Under the pieces are notes generated by a model that saw only the letters and a list, made by a program, of their open reading frames with translations, was not told where the DNA came from and ran no database searches. Below are positions 1-6,472 of a stretch of 7,629 nucleotides of DNA, in pieces. Numbering within the stretch: position 1 is the stretch's first letter; each line of letters starts with the position of its first letter. This DNA is from Candidatus Sulfopaludibacter sp. SbA3. GTDB taxonomy: Bacteria > Acidobacteriota > Terriglobia > 20CM-2-55-15. The DNA lies in NCBI GenBank assembly GCA_945861845.1, contig CAMAWS010000146.1, positions 1-7,629 on the forward strand, given 5' to 3'. Position numbers and translations under genes: made by a program.

Positions 1-44
1 CTTAGAGTTGACTCCCACATTTAATTGCACTCCGCGCCCACAGG

Positions 45-659
45 TCATTTGCCGTGCCGGGCCCTCAATTCCTTCGTGATCTCTTCCAGTGTCACGCCAC
101 GCTCCACCAGCAGTACGAGCAGGTGATAGACAAGATCCGCGGTTTCGGAGATCAAGGGATCGCGCTCCACATTCTTTGCGGCGACGATCGTTTCGGTCGC
201 TTCTTCGCCCACTTTTTTCAGGATCTTGTCGAGACCGCTGTTGAAAAGGTATGTCGTGTAGCTGCCTTCGGGCCGCATTTCCTTTCGCTGCTCGATCAAC
301 GCGTAGAGCTGTTTCAGGAAACCTTCAATCTCAGCCTCGACGCCAAAGCACGAATACGAACCGGTATGGCAGGCGGGCCCGGCCGGTTCGACTTCGACCA
401 GGACAGTATCGGCGTCACAGTCCAGCCGCACCGAGCGGACTTTCTGGAAGTTACCCGAGGTCTCGCCCTTGTGCCACAGCGCTTTCCGGCTTCGGCTCCA
501 GAAATGGGTTTCGCCGCGTTCGATGGTCAGCCGGAGCGCCTCTTCATTCATGAATGCGACGGTAAGAACCTCGCGTGTGCGCGCATCCTGGATGACGGCG
601 GGAATCAGGCCGGCGGAATCGAACCTGGCTTTGGTGAGAATGCCGTCAATGTCATTCAT
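45..659 (-). CDS. hisIE: Bifunctional phosphoribosyl-AMP cyclohydrolase / phosphoribosyl-ATP pyrophosphatase
   Basis: This 204-residue fusion carries out steps 2 and 3 of the pathway. The N-terminal HisI domain (about 1-115) has [18 protein letters not shown] (53-70), the DCDADT metal-binding cluster (80-85) and the zinc cysteines C81, C97 and C104 in DCD, ACHTG and YSCF. The C-terminal HisE domain (about 116-204) is an all-alpha MazG-like pyrophosphatase with [16 protein letters not shown] (148-163) and [13 protein letters not shown] (172-184). Both domains look complete. The fusion is common in bacteria and in plants. The ATG overlaps the hisF stop as ATGA, and the gene is the last of the operon visible here; only 44 nt follow in the window, with no hairpin-plus-T terminator. 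Confidence 0.97.
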   Translation of the reverse strand: MNDIDGILTKARFDSAGLIPAVIQDARTREVLTVAFMNEEALRLTIERGETHFWSRSRKALWHKGETSGNFQKVRSVRLDCDADTVLVEVEPAGPACHTGSYSCFGVEAEIEGFLKQLYALIEQRKEMRPEGSYTTYLFNSGLDKILKKVGEEATETIVAAKNVERDPLISETADLVYHLLVLLVERGVTLEEITKELRARHGK

Positions 660-1417
660 CGGACGAGTACTCCCCTCTCGCGCAGATATGCTTTTGCCTG
701 CGGAATCGTCACTTCACGAAAATGGAAGATGGAAGCCGCCAGCACGGCGCTGGCGGCTCCTTCGGTCAATCCCAGGTATAAGTCTTCCAACGTTCCGGCG
801 CCGCCCGACGCGATCACGGGAATCTGCAGCGATTTGGAAAGACGGCTGGTGAGGTCGAGGTCGTAACCGGCCTTCGTACCGTCCGCGTCCATGCTCGTCA
901 GCGGGATTTCACCCGCGCCCAGTGAGGCCGCTCGCTGTGCCCACTCGACGGCATCAAGGTCCGTACGAACGCGGCCGCCATGCGTAAAGACCTTCGCGGA
1001 GCTTTTCTGTTCAGTCTCCCTGCGCGCATCAATCGCAACAACGATGCACTGGCTTCCAAAACGCTCGGCGGATTCCGTTATCAGCTGCGGGTTTTCGATT
1101 GCCGACGTATTGATTGAAACCTTGTCTGCCCCGGCCCGCAATATATGTTCGATGTCCGCCACGGAACGCAACCCTCCGCCGACCGTGAACGGGATATTGA
1201 CGCTGTCGGCTACGCGCCGCACCATATCGGCAACAATGTTCCGGCGGTCCGACGATGCCGTAATGTCGAGGAAGACAAGCTCGTCCGCACCCTCCTCGGA
1301 ATAGCGCAATCCGCATTCGATCGGGTCCCCGGCATCGCGCAGGGCGACGAAGTTGGTGCCCTTTACGACACGGCCCTCTTTAACATCGAGGCAGGGGATG
1401 ATCCGTTTAGCGAGCAC
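656..1417 (-). CDS. hisF: Imidazole glycerol phosphate synthase, cyclase subunit HisF
   Basis: HisF is the cyclase/lyase partner of HisH. It uses ammonia from HisH and PRFAR to make imidazole glycerol phosphate and AICAR. The frame is open back to a TTG at 1435, but the GTG at 1417 is chosen. It has a perfect AGGAGG (1432-1427) at 9 nt spacing, and it yields the canonical start [12 protein letters not shown], placing the catalytic aspartates at positions 11 (PCLDV) and 130 (AIDARRE), exactly as in well-studied HisF. The resulting 253 residues match the family length, while the TTG would turn the ribosome-binding site into coding sequence. Phosphate-binding VGGGLR (79-84) and ASGGAG are present. 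It overlaps hisA by 11 nt, and its TGA overlaps the hisIE ATG. Confidence 0.96.
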   Translation of the reverse strand: MLAKRIIPCLDVKEGRVVKGTNFVALRDAGDPIECGLRYSEEGADELVFLDITASSDRRNIVADMVRRVADSVNIPFTVGGGLRSVADIEHILRAGADKVSINTSAIENPQLITESAERFGSQCIVVAIDARRETEQKSSAKVFTHGGRVRTDLDAVEWAQRAASLGAGEIPLTSMDADGTKAGYDLDLTSRLSKSLQIPVIASGGAGTLEDLYLGLTEGAASAVLAASIFHFREVTIPQAKAYLRERGVLVR

Positions 1418-2132
1418 AGGCGAGCGCCTCCTCAAGTTGAAAGCGGCCCTCGTACAGGGCTTTGCCGATAATCACGCCGTCGAGGCGCGGATGGGCGATG
1501 CCCCCGAGCTGTCGAATGTCATCGATCGAAGACACACCGCCCGACGCGATCACCGAGAGCCCCGTGTTTTCGATCATCGCAAGCGTCGCCTCGACATTGG
1601 GTCCAACCAACACTCCGTCACGCGAAATGTCGGTATAGATGACGAGCTCGGCGCCCATCGCTTCAAGCTGTCGCGCCAGGTCAATGGAATCAATGCTTGA
1701 ATCTACCGTCCAGCCCGACACTTTCGCCTTTCCGTCGCGCGCGTCGATCCCGATGGCGACCTGCCGCGGATATTGGGCAAGCGCTTCCCTGACGAAGTTC
1801 TGGTCATTGACCGCAGACGTTCCGAGAACTACTCGTTGGACGCCGGCATCAAGCAATGTTCCTATCGTGGCCATATTCCGGATTCCGCCGCCTGTCTGAA
1901 TGTTCACGCTCTTTCCAATGGACCGGCTCATTGCTTTCAGGACCTCGATATTCTTCGGAACGCCTTCAAACGCGCCATCGAGATCGACGATGTGGAGCCA
2001 CTCGGCGCCCAGGCCGGCCCACTTCTCGGCCATTTCCATCGGGTCGCCATACACCGTCGCATCGTCTGCCCGGCCCTGCTTCAGCCTTACGGCCTTGCCC
2101 CCAAGAATATCGATCGCCGGATAAATCCTCAT
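1407..2132 (-). CDS. hisA: Phosphoribosylformimino-AICAR-phosphate isomerase HisA
   Basis: HisA is the (beta/alpha)8-barrel isomerase that converts ProFAR to PRFAR by an Amadori rearrangement. The 241-residue length is usual. The two catalytic aspartates expected of the family are seen: D8 in [14 protein letters not shown] and D130 in [10 protein letters not shown]. The half-barrel phosphate-binding segments are also present (QTGGGIR at 79-85, ASGGVSS at 196-202), along with YTDISRDG (166-173). Nothing suggests the dual-function PriA form, and no trp genes are nearby, although sequence reading alone cannot exclude it. The ATG overlaps the hisH stop by 4 nt. The 3' end carries, within its coding sequence, the AGGAGG that probably serves hisF. 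Confidence 0.97.
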   Translation of the reverse strand: MRIYPAIDILGGKAVRLKQGRADDATVYGDPMEMAEKWAGLGAEWLHIVDLDGAFEGVPKNIEVLKAMSRSIGKSVNIQTGGGIRNMATIGTLLDAGVQRVVLGTSAVNDQNFVREALAQYPRQVAIGIDARDGKAKVSGWTVDSSIDSIDLARQLEAMGAELVIYTDISRDGVLVGPNVEATLAMIENTGLSVIASGGVSSIDDIRQLGGIAHPRLDGVIIGKALYEGRFQLEEALACAR

Positions 2133-2728
2133 AACCGCGCAAAGTTGTCGAGGAGCCGCTCGCCGACATGCTGGCTCTTCTCAGGGTGAAACTGGGTTGC
2201 CCAGATATTCTCGAAATGCACGATGGCTGGAAAGTCGAACCCGTAATCGGTTGTAGCCAGCGTCACTTCCGCAGAGTCCGGCTGCGCGTAGAACGAGTGC
2301 ACGAAATAGACAAAGCTCTCGGGCACAACTTCTCTTGTCAGGCGATCGGAGCGTTTCAAATGAAGCTGGTTCCATCCCATGTGCGGCACGTGCAGACCCT
2401 CCGGGAGTTTCTTCACGCGGCCAGGAATCAGGTTCAGGCCCTTGTGCAGTCCAAATTCTTCGCTTTCTGTGAAGATCAGGTGCATGCCCAGGCAAATGCC
2501 GAGCGTCGGTGTTCCGGCTTTCACCTTGTCAACAAATGCCTCGGCGAGTCCCATATCGCGCAGGTTCTTCATCGCATCGCGAAACGCGCCAACGCCGGGC
2601 AGAATCAGCTTCTGCGCGTGGCGTACCTCAGCGGGATCTGAAGTGACTTTCACCTCATGACCAAGACGCCGCAGCGTGTTCTCAATGCTGCGCAGGTTGT
2701 TCAGTTTGTAATCAACTACAGTGATCAT
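2129..2728 (-). CDS. hisH: Imidazole glycerol phosphate synthase, glutaminase subunit HisH
   Basis: HisH is a class I glutamine amidotransferase that hydrolyses glutamine and passes ammonia to HisF for the step that makes imidazole glycerol phosphate and AICAR. The protein has 199 residues, the normal size. The catalytic triad is visible: C79 in LGICLGM, then H181 and E183 in ATQFHPEKS. The LPGVGAF (43-49) and PHMGWN (115-120) segments typical of HisH are also present. The N-terminal motif reads DYKLNNL (6-12), where many family members have glycine at position 10; this is a minor variant away from the active site triad. It is the first gene after the intergenic repeat. AGGAGGGG at 2749-2742 lies 13 nt before the ATG, a long spacing, and is itself an arm of a palindrome. 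The stop overlaps hisA as ATGA. Confidence 0.97.
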   Translation of the reverse strand: MITVVDYKLNNLRSIENTLRRLGHEVKVTSDPAEVRHAQKLILPGVGAFRDAMKNLRDMGLAEAFVDKVKAGTPTLGICLGMHLIFTESEEFGLHKGLNLIPGRVKKLPEGLHVPHMGWNQLHLKRSDRLTREVVPESFVYFVHSFYAQPDSAEVTLATTDYGFDFPAIVHFENIWATQFHPEKSQHVGERLLDNFARL

Positions 2729-2737
2729 AGCTTTCCA

Positions 2738-2916
2738 AGCTCCCCTCCTAAGTTAGGAGGGGTGGACGCACTTTTAAAAAATACCGCCGCAGGCGTCCTT
2801 TGAAGGTGCGGCCGGGGTGGTTCCATAAGAGAACCACCCCGTCTGCACCCACTGCGGAGGCTGCGCGGCTTTTGTTTGATGGGTGCAGCCACCCCTCCTA
2901 ACTTAGGAGGGGAGCT
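2738..2916. repeat. MITE-like palindromic repeat between hisB and hisH
   Basis: The gap between hisB and hisH is filled by a compact element bounded by perfect 28-nt inverted copies at 2738-2765 and 2889-2916. Each terminus is itself nearly palindromic, with 10-nt arms CCCCTCCTAA and TTAGGAGGGG around one central base (G on the left, C on the right). Inside are two more perfect inverted pairs: an 11-bp stem (2813-2823 with 2831-2841, 7-nt loop) and a 9-bp stem (2843-2851 with 2880-2888). The outer four bases at both ends are AGCT, which is self-complementary, so they could be part of the inverted repeat or a 4-bp target duplication flanking a 171-bp element (2742-2912). No transposase is encoded. 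The structure suggests a non-autonomous mobile or extragenic palindromic repeat, but no second copy is visible here to prove mobility. Confidence 0.75.
2776..2812 (-). terminator. Terminator-like hairpin and T-run inside the intergenic repeat
   Basis: Read in the direction of the operon, GCCGCA (2812-2807) pairs with TGCGGC (2791-2786) around an inner AAGG/CCTT-type match (2803-2806 with 2797-2800). Four bases later comes a run of six T (2781-2776). This resembles an intrinsic terminator or pause site ahead of hisH. The stem is short and has an internal asymmetric bulge, and the neighbouring 11-bp hairpin (2813-2841) would compete for folding, so any termination is probably partial. It is part of the repeat and may have no role of its own. 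Confidence 0.3.
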
Positions 2917-3512
2917 CACAGAACGCCCTTTGTCGAAGGAACGCCTTCATACTGCACGCGCGTGGCGAGGTGGAGCGCCCGCGCCATCGCCTTGAAGATC
3001 GTTTCGGAAATGTGGTGCTGGTTACGGCCGTAAAGGTTTTCGATATGCAGATTGAAACGGCCCTCCTGCACGAACGCCTTGGCGAATTCCTCTACAAGCT
3101 CGCTCTGCAGATCGCCAATTCGAGCGGCCTTGAACTCGACGTTGTAAACGAGGTACGGCCGGCCGGACAGGTCGATAACCACTCGCGTCAGGGCTTCGTC
3201 CAGCGGAACATATGCATGAGCAAATCTTACGATGCCGCTTCGGTCGCCAAGCGCTTCTCGCAGAGCCGAACCCAATACGAGACCGACATCTTCAACCGTA
3301 TGGTGCCCATCGATCTCGAGATCGCCCTTGGCCTGGACGTCCAGGTCCATGTATCCATGCTTTGCAAGCTGGGCCAGCATGTGGTCGAAGAACGGTATTC
3401 CCGTGGAAATCTGGTGCTGTCCGGTTCCATCGAGATTGAGTTGGACCCGAATGTCGGTTTCTTTCGTCTTCCGGGCCGCAGTCGCGATTCGGGCGGTTCG
3501 TGTTTTGCTCAT
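2916..3512 (-). CDS. hisB: Imidazoleglycerol-phosphate dehydratase, single-function
   Basis: HisB removes water from imidazole glycerol phosphate to give imidazole-acetol phosphate. At 198 residues this is the dehydratase alone, without the N-terminal histidinol-phosphatase domain fused to it in E. coli. The manganese-binding pattern of the family is intact: FFDHM (41-45), DGHHTVEDVG (68-77) and the repeat-like NQHHISETIFKA (164-175), with paired histidines at 70-71 and 166-167. It ends in the family's typical VPSTKGVL. The ATG overlaps the hisC stop by 4 nt. The last base of its TGA stop is the first base of the 28-nt inverted terminus of the intergenic repeat, so the element lies immediately after, and has not damaged, the coding sequence. 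Confidence 0.97.
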   Translation of the reverse strand: MSKTRTARIATAARKTKETDIRVQLNLDGTGQHQISTGIPFFDHMLAQLAKHGYMDLDVQAKGDLEIDGHHTVEDVGLVLGSALREALGDRSGIVRFAHAYVPLDEALTRVVIDLSGRPYLVYNVEFKAARIGDLQSELVEEFAKAFVQEGRFNLHIENLYGRNQHHISETIFKAMARALHLATRVQYEGVPSTKGVL

Positions 3513-4597
3513 TTCGTCTCCAATACTTGATCGAGTGATCGATCGAGTGCGGCAAGAAACTTGTCGTTTTCGTCAGGCCGGCCGATCGTAACCCTCAACG
3601 CGCGATCCAGCATGGGATAAGAGCTGACATCGCGCACCAGGACTCCCTGGGCGTAGAGCGCGTCGAAAATGGCGCGAGCCGGCTGCGCGGTCCTGATCAA
3701 AATATAATTTGCGCTCGAGTTAAAGGCCGTTACCAGCGGCCGCCGTCTCAGTTCATCCATAACCCGATCGCGTTCGTGAATCAGCGTTTGGATCGCCGCG
3801 GTCAGGACCTGCTGCCGTTCGATCACGAGTTCCGCCGCGGCAAGCGTGAATATGTTCACGTTGTAAGGCAGCTTGGCCTTATGAACTTCACGGGCAATCT
3901 CGGGGTGCGCCATCATGTAACCAAATCGAAGGCCTGCCATGGACATCGCCTTCGAGAAGGTCCGCAGCACGACCAGGTTCGGGTGCGTTGCCAGCAGCGG
4001 AAACGCACTCTGGCCGCTGAATTCATGATAGGCCTCATCAAGCAACACAAGACCCTTGGCATTCTTCAGGACCTCCACTAGAGCGTCCTGTTCCAATAGC
4101 GTGCCCGTAGGGTTGTTCGGCGAACAGATAACGGTGACGTCTGCCGACCTCGCGGCTTCCACCAGCTTTGGCACGTCAAAAGTAAAATCGCGGCTGTTGA
4201 GCGGGACCTCGACAATGCGAGCCTGTAGCGTTTTCGACATCAGCTTATAAAGCGTAAATGTCGGCTGCGGAATTACAACAGTCCGCCCCGGTCCAAGCGT
4301 CACCGCAAGCGCCGCCTGAATCAACTCGTTGGAGCCGTTTCCAACAAGAATGCCCTCCGGGTTCCACCCGGTGAACTTCGCGAGCGCGGCAGTGGTGGCA
4401 GCCGGAACGAATTCCGGATACCGGCCCCAGGGACGAGCGAGCACGCGATCCACAACTTCCCGTTTCAGCGAATCTGGAAGCTCGTACGGATTTTCGTTCT
4501 GGTCCAGTTTGACGTCGGCCTTGAAGTGCTTGAGCGTGTATGCGGTCTGCTCGCGAACTTCAGGCTTTATGACGTCGGACGGTGATAGACCTTGCAT
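3509..4597 (-). CDS. hisC: Histidinol-phosphate aminotransferase
   Basis: HisC is a PLP-dependent class I/II aminotransferase (fold type I) that moves an amino group from glutamate to imidazole-acetol phosphate, giving histidinol phosphate. With the ATG at 4597 the protein has 362 residues, typical of the family. Visible motifs are KLDQNENPY near the N-terminus (31-39), SPNNPTG (159-165), DEAYHEF (187-193), and the PLP lysine K216 in RTFSKAMSMAGLRFGY. The frame stays open to a TTG at 4624, which would add nine residues and a 65-nt overlap with hisD. The ATG is preferred because an AAGGA lies 10 nt upstream (4608-4612) and the resulting N-terminus fits the family better. Homology alone does not fully exclude the TTG. 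The stop overlaps the hisB start as ATGA. Confidence 0.95.
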   Translation of the reverse strand: MQGLSPSDVIKPEVREQTAYTLKHFKADVKLDQNENPYELPDSLKREVVDRVLARPWGRYPEFVPAATTAALAKFTGWNPEGILVGNGSNELIQAALAVTLGPGRTVVIPQPTFTLYKLMSKTLQARIVEVPLNSRDFTFDVPKLVEAARSADVTVICSPNNPTGTLLEQDALVEVLKNAKGLVLLDEAYHEFSGQSAFPLLATHPNLVVLRTFSKAMSMAGLRFGYMMAHPEIAREVHKAKLPYNVNIFTLAAAELVIERQQVLTAAIQTLIHERDRVMDELRRRPLVTAFNSSANYILIRTAQPARAIFDALYAQGVLVRDVSSYPMLDRALRVTIGRPDENDKFLAALDRSLDQVLETK

Positions 4598-5849
4598 GCC
4601 CTGTGAGTCCTTCCGAAATAGCAAATTTTTCGATCATCTCTCCATATCGCTCGATTGCGCGGCCGGAATACCGAATGATGCTGGACCGCTTCAGGAAATC
4701 CGGGACGCCGAGCGGCGAGAAAAACCTCGCAGTCCGGCTTGTAGGGAGCACGTGACTCGGCCCGGCGAAGTAGTCGCCTACCACGGTCGGGGCGTACCTT
4801 CCAATAAACACGGCGCCCGCATTCCGGATCTCATCCGCAATCCGGTCTGGCTCTGCCATCAGGATCTCAGCGTGCTCTGGAGCAATGTGGTTGACGAGCC
4901 GTATGGCGTCGTCTTCCCCCTTCACAACAAAAGCGATGCCGTTCCTGGCTATGGCTACTCGCGCTATGGCGCTTCGGTCCAGCGACTCCAGTTGAGCCTC
5001 CACCTGTTCGAATACGGCGGCTGCCAGATTACTGGACCAGCACACCAGCCACACACCCGCCATTTCGTCGTGTTCGGCCTGCGCGAGCAGGTCGGCGGCG
5101 ATCCACGACGGATCGCACGTTTCATCGGCGATAATGGCGACCTCGCTGGGCCCGGCGATCATGTCGATGTCGACGGTTCCGTAGACCTGGCGCTTGGCCG
5201 ACTGCACGTATTGATTGCCTGGACCGACTATCTTGTCCACGCGCGGAACAGTTTCGGTGCCGTATGCAAGCGCCCCGATCGCCTGTGCGCCTCCGATCCG
5301 GTACACTTCGTCAATTCCCAGAAGGTTCAATGCCGCGGCAACGAGGGGATTTTCTGCAAGCGATCGCGGAGGCGTCACTACAACAAGGCGCTTCACTCCC
5401 GCAACCTGCGCCGGAACCGCATTCATCAGGACCGACGAAGGATATGCAGCCTTGCCGCCCGGAATGTAAATGCCTGCCCGTTCGATTGGCGTGACGCGCT
5501 GGCCGAGCCGAATACCCTCGCCGGCATAGAATTCCCAGGACTCCGGCGTATGTTGTTCGTGAAATTCGCGGATGTTGTGGATGGCCTGGCGAAGAATACC
5601 GACCAGTTCGTCATCTGCGCCTGCGGCATACTCCTGAATCTGGCTTTCCGGAACCCGCATCAAAGCTGGCGTCACATCGTAGGAATCGAATTTCCTGCTG
5701 TAGTCGCACAAGGCAGCATCGCCGCGGCGCCGCACGTCCCGGAGAATTTCGGCGACAGCCTTGTCCACGATCGGCTCGCCTTCTTCCGGGGCGAGCAGAG
5801 CGTCGATCGCACGGAGATCGAACTCTTGTGTCAGGTCCACGACCCTCAT
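4560..5849 (-). CDS. hisD: Histidinol dehydrogenase
   Basis: HisD is the zinc- and NAD-dependent enzyme that oxidises L-histidinol to L-histidine in two steps, ending the pathway. The 429-residue length is normal. The family signature is clear: ERAGIYIPGG (123-132), DKIVGPGNQYVQSAKR (205-220) and DMIAGPSEV (229-237). The residues equivalent to the known zinc ligands are present (Q257 and H260 in LLAQAEHDE, D359 in VVGDY, H418 in LTGHAR), as is the catalytic Glu-His pair (E325-H326 in HIAPEHAEIL). The ATG start overlaps the hisG TGA as ATGA. The 3' end overlaps hisC by 38 nt when hisC is given its most likely start, the largest overlap in the operon. No damage is seen. Confidence 0.98.
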   Translation of the reverse strand: MRVVDLTQEFDLRAIDALLAPEEGEPIVDKAVAEILRDVRRRGDAALCDYSRKFDSYDVTPALMRVPESQIQEYAAGADDELVGILRQAIHNIREFHEQHTPESWEFYAGEGIRLGQRVTPIERAGIYIPGGKAAYPSSVLMNAVPAQVAGVKRLVVVTPPRSLAENPLVAAALNLLGIDEVYRIGGAQAIGALAYGTETVPRVDKIVGPGNQYVQSAKRQVYGTVDIDMIAGPSEVAIIADETCDPSWIAADLLAQAEHDEMAGVWLVCWSSNLAAAVFEQVEAQLESLDRSAIARVAIARNGIAFVVKGEDDAIRLVNHIAPEHAEILMAEPDRIADEIRNAGAVFIGRYAPTVVGDYFAGPSHVLPTSRTARFFSPLGVPDFLKRSSIIRYSGRAIERYGEMIEKFAISEGLTGHARSITVRRHKA

Positions 5850-6472
5850 TGGATATCTTTCAGTGCGCCAATGAACGCCAGCACTTCCTCGCGCTTGGTT
5901 TGATAGCCCGCGCGATTGATCACCAGCCGCGCAGAGCTTTCCGCTATGACCTCGACGACCTCAAGGCCGTTCTCCTTCAGCGTGCGGCCGGTCTCCACAA
6001 GATCCACAATCCGGTCGGCGAGCCCGATGAGCGGGGCAAGTTCGATCGATCCCGACAGGGGAATGATCTCCACGGGAATGCCGCGCGCGTTGAAGTATTC
6101 GAGCGTGATATTCCGATACTTGGTTGCAATGCGAATAGTGGGGTTATCGGAACCATTTATCGAACGCATGCCCTTGGGCGCCGCGACCGCAATCTTGCAA
6201 TGACCGAAGTTCAGCACCAGCGGCTGAAGCAGGTCCGCGCGCGATTCCATCAGGACATCGCGGCCGGCGATGCCTGCATCGGCGGCGCCGTATTCCACGT
6301 AAGTGGGCACGTCGGCTGGCTTCACGAGAACGGCGCGGCAGCGGCCATCAACGGAATCGAAGATCAACTTGCGTGACGATGCGACGTCCTCGGAAAACCG
6401 GATGCCAGCGCGCTGGAGCAGGTCGAGCGATGGGTCCAGGAAACGTCCTTTGGCGAGGGCAATCACAAGCAC
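5846..6472 (-). CDS. hisG: ATP phosphoribosyltransferase catalytic subunit, short form
   Basis: HisG condenses ATP with PRPP to give phosphoribosyl-ATP, the committed step of the pathway. The 208-residue length is that of the short form, which lacks the C-terminal ACT-like regulatory domain and depends on HisZ; HisZ is encoded just upstream. Visible motifs are the N-terminal ALAKGR (residues 5-10), YVEYGAADAGIAGRDVL (58-74), RIATKYRNIT (114-123) and the PRPP-binding segment SIELAPLIGLAD followed by DLVETGRTL (142-165). The start is a GTG that overlaps the hisZ stop by 10 nt. A second GTG two codons downstream is possible, but the first gives the usual spacing to the ALxKGR motif. The gene ends in an ATGA overlap with hisD, so translational coupling is likely. 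Confidence 0.96.
   Translation of the reverse strand: MLVIALAKGRFLDPSLDLLQRAGIRFSEDVASSRKLIFDSVDGRCRAVLVKPADVPTYVEYGAADAGIAGRDVLMESRADLLQPLVLNFGHCKIAVAAPKGMRSINGSDNPTIRIATKYRNITLEYFNARGIPVEIIPLSGSIELAPLIGLADRIVDLVETGRTLKENGLEVVEVIAESSARLVINRAGYQTKREEVLAFIGALKDIQ

Noticed and set aside
1..44. Terminator after hisIE
   Set aside because: Only a tiny GAGT/ACTC inverted match is seen and no T-run follows in the sense direction. The window ends too soon to judge.
2738..2916. CRISPR-like repeats
   Set aside because: There are only two copies, in inverted orientation, with a structured interior and no regular spacers or cas genes.
2725..2919. 64-codon protein gene between hisB and hisH
   Set aside because: The frame is made almost wholly of the repeat and its inverted ends, with no recognisable domain. 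The start and stop overlaps with its neighbours are reported as a finding, but they do not establish a gene.
3509..4624. hisC starting at TTG 4624
   Set aside because: It would extend the hisD overlap to 65 nt and add nine residues unlike the usual HisC N-terminus; the ATG at 4597 has a better-placed ribosome-binding site.
4329..5903. Long plus-strand open frame (524 codons) opposite hisC and hisD
   Set aside because: It lies entirely antisense to two genes with intact catalytic motifs, and its translation has no domain-like pattern. It is a by-product of GC-rich codon use on the other strand. The same holds for the long plus-strand frames at 54-866 and 6373-7263.
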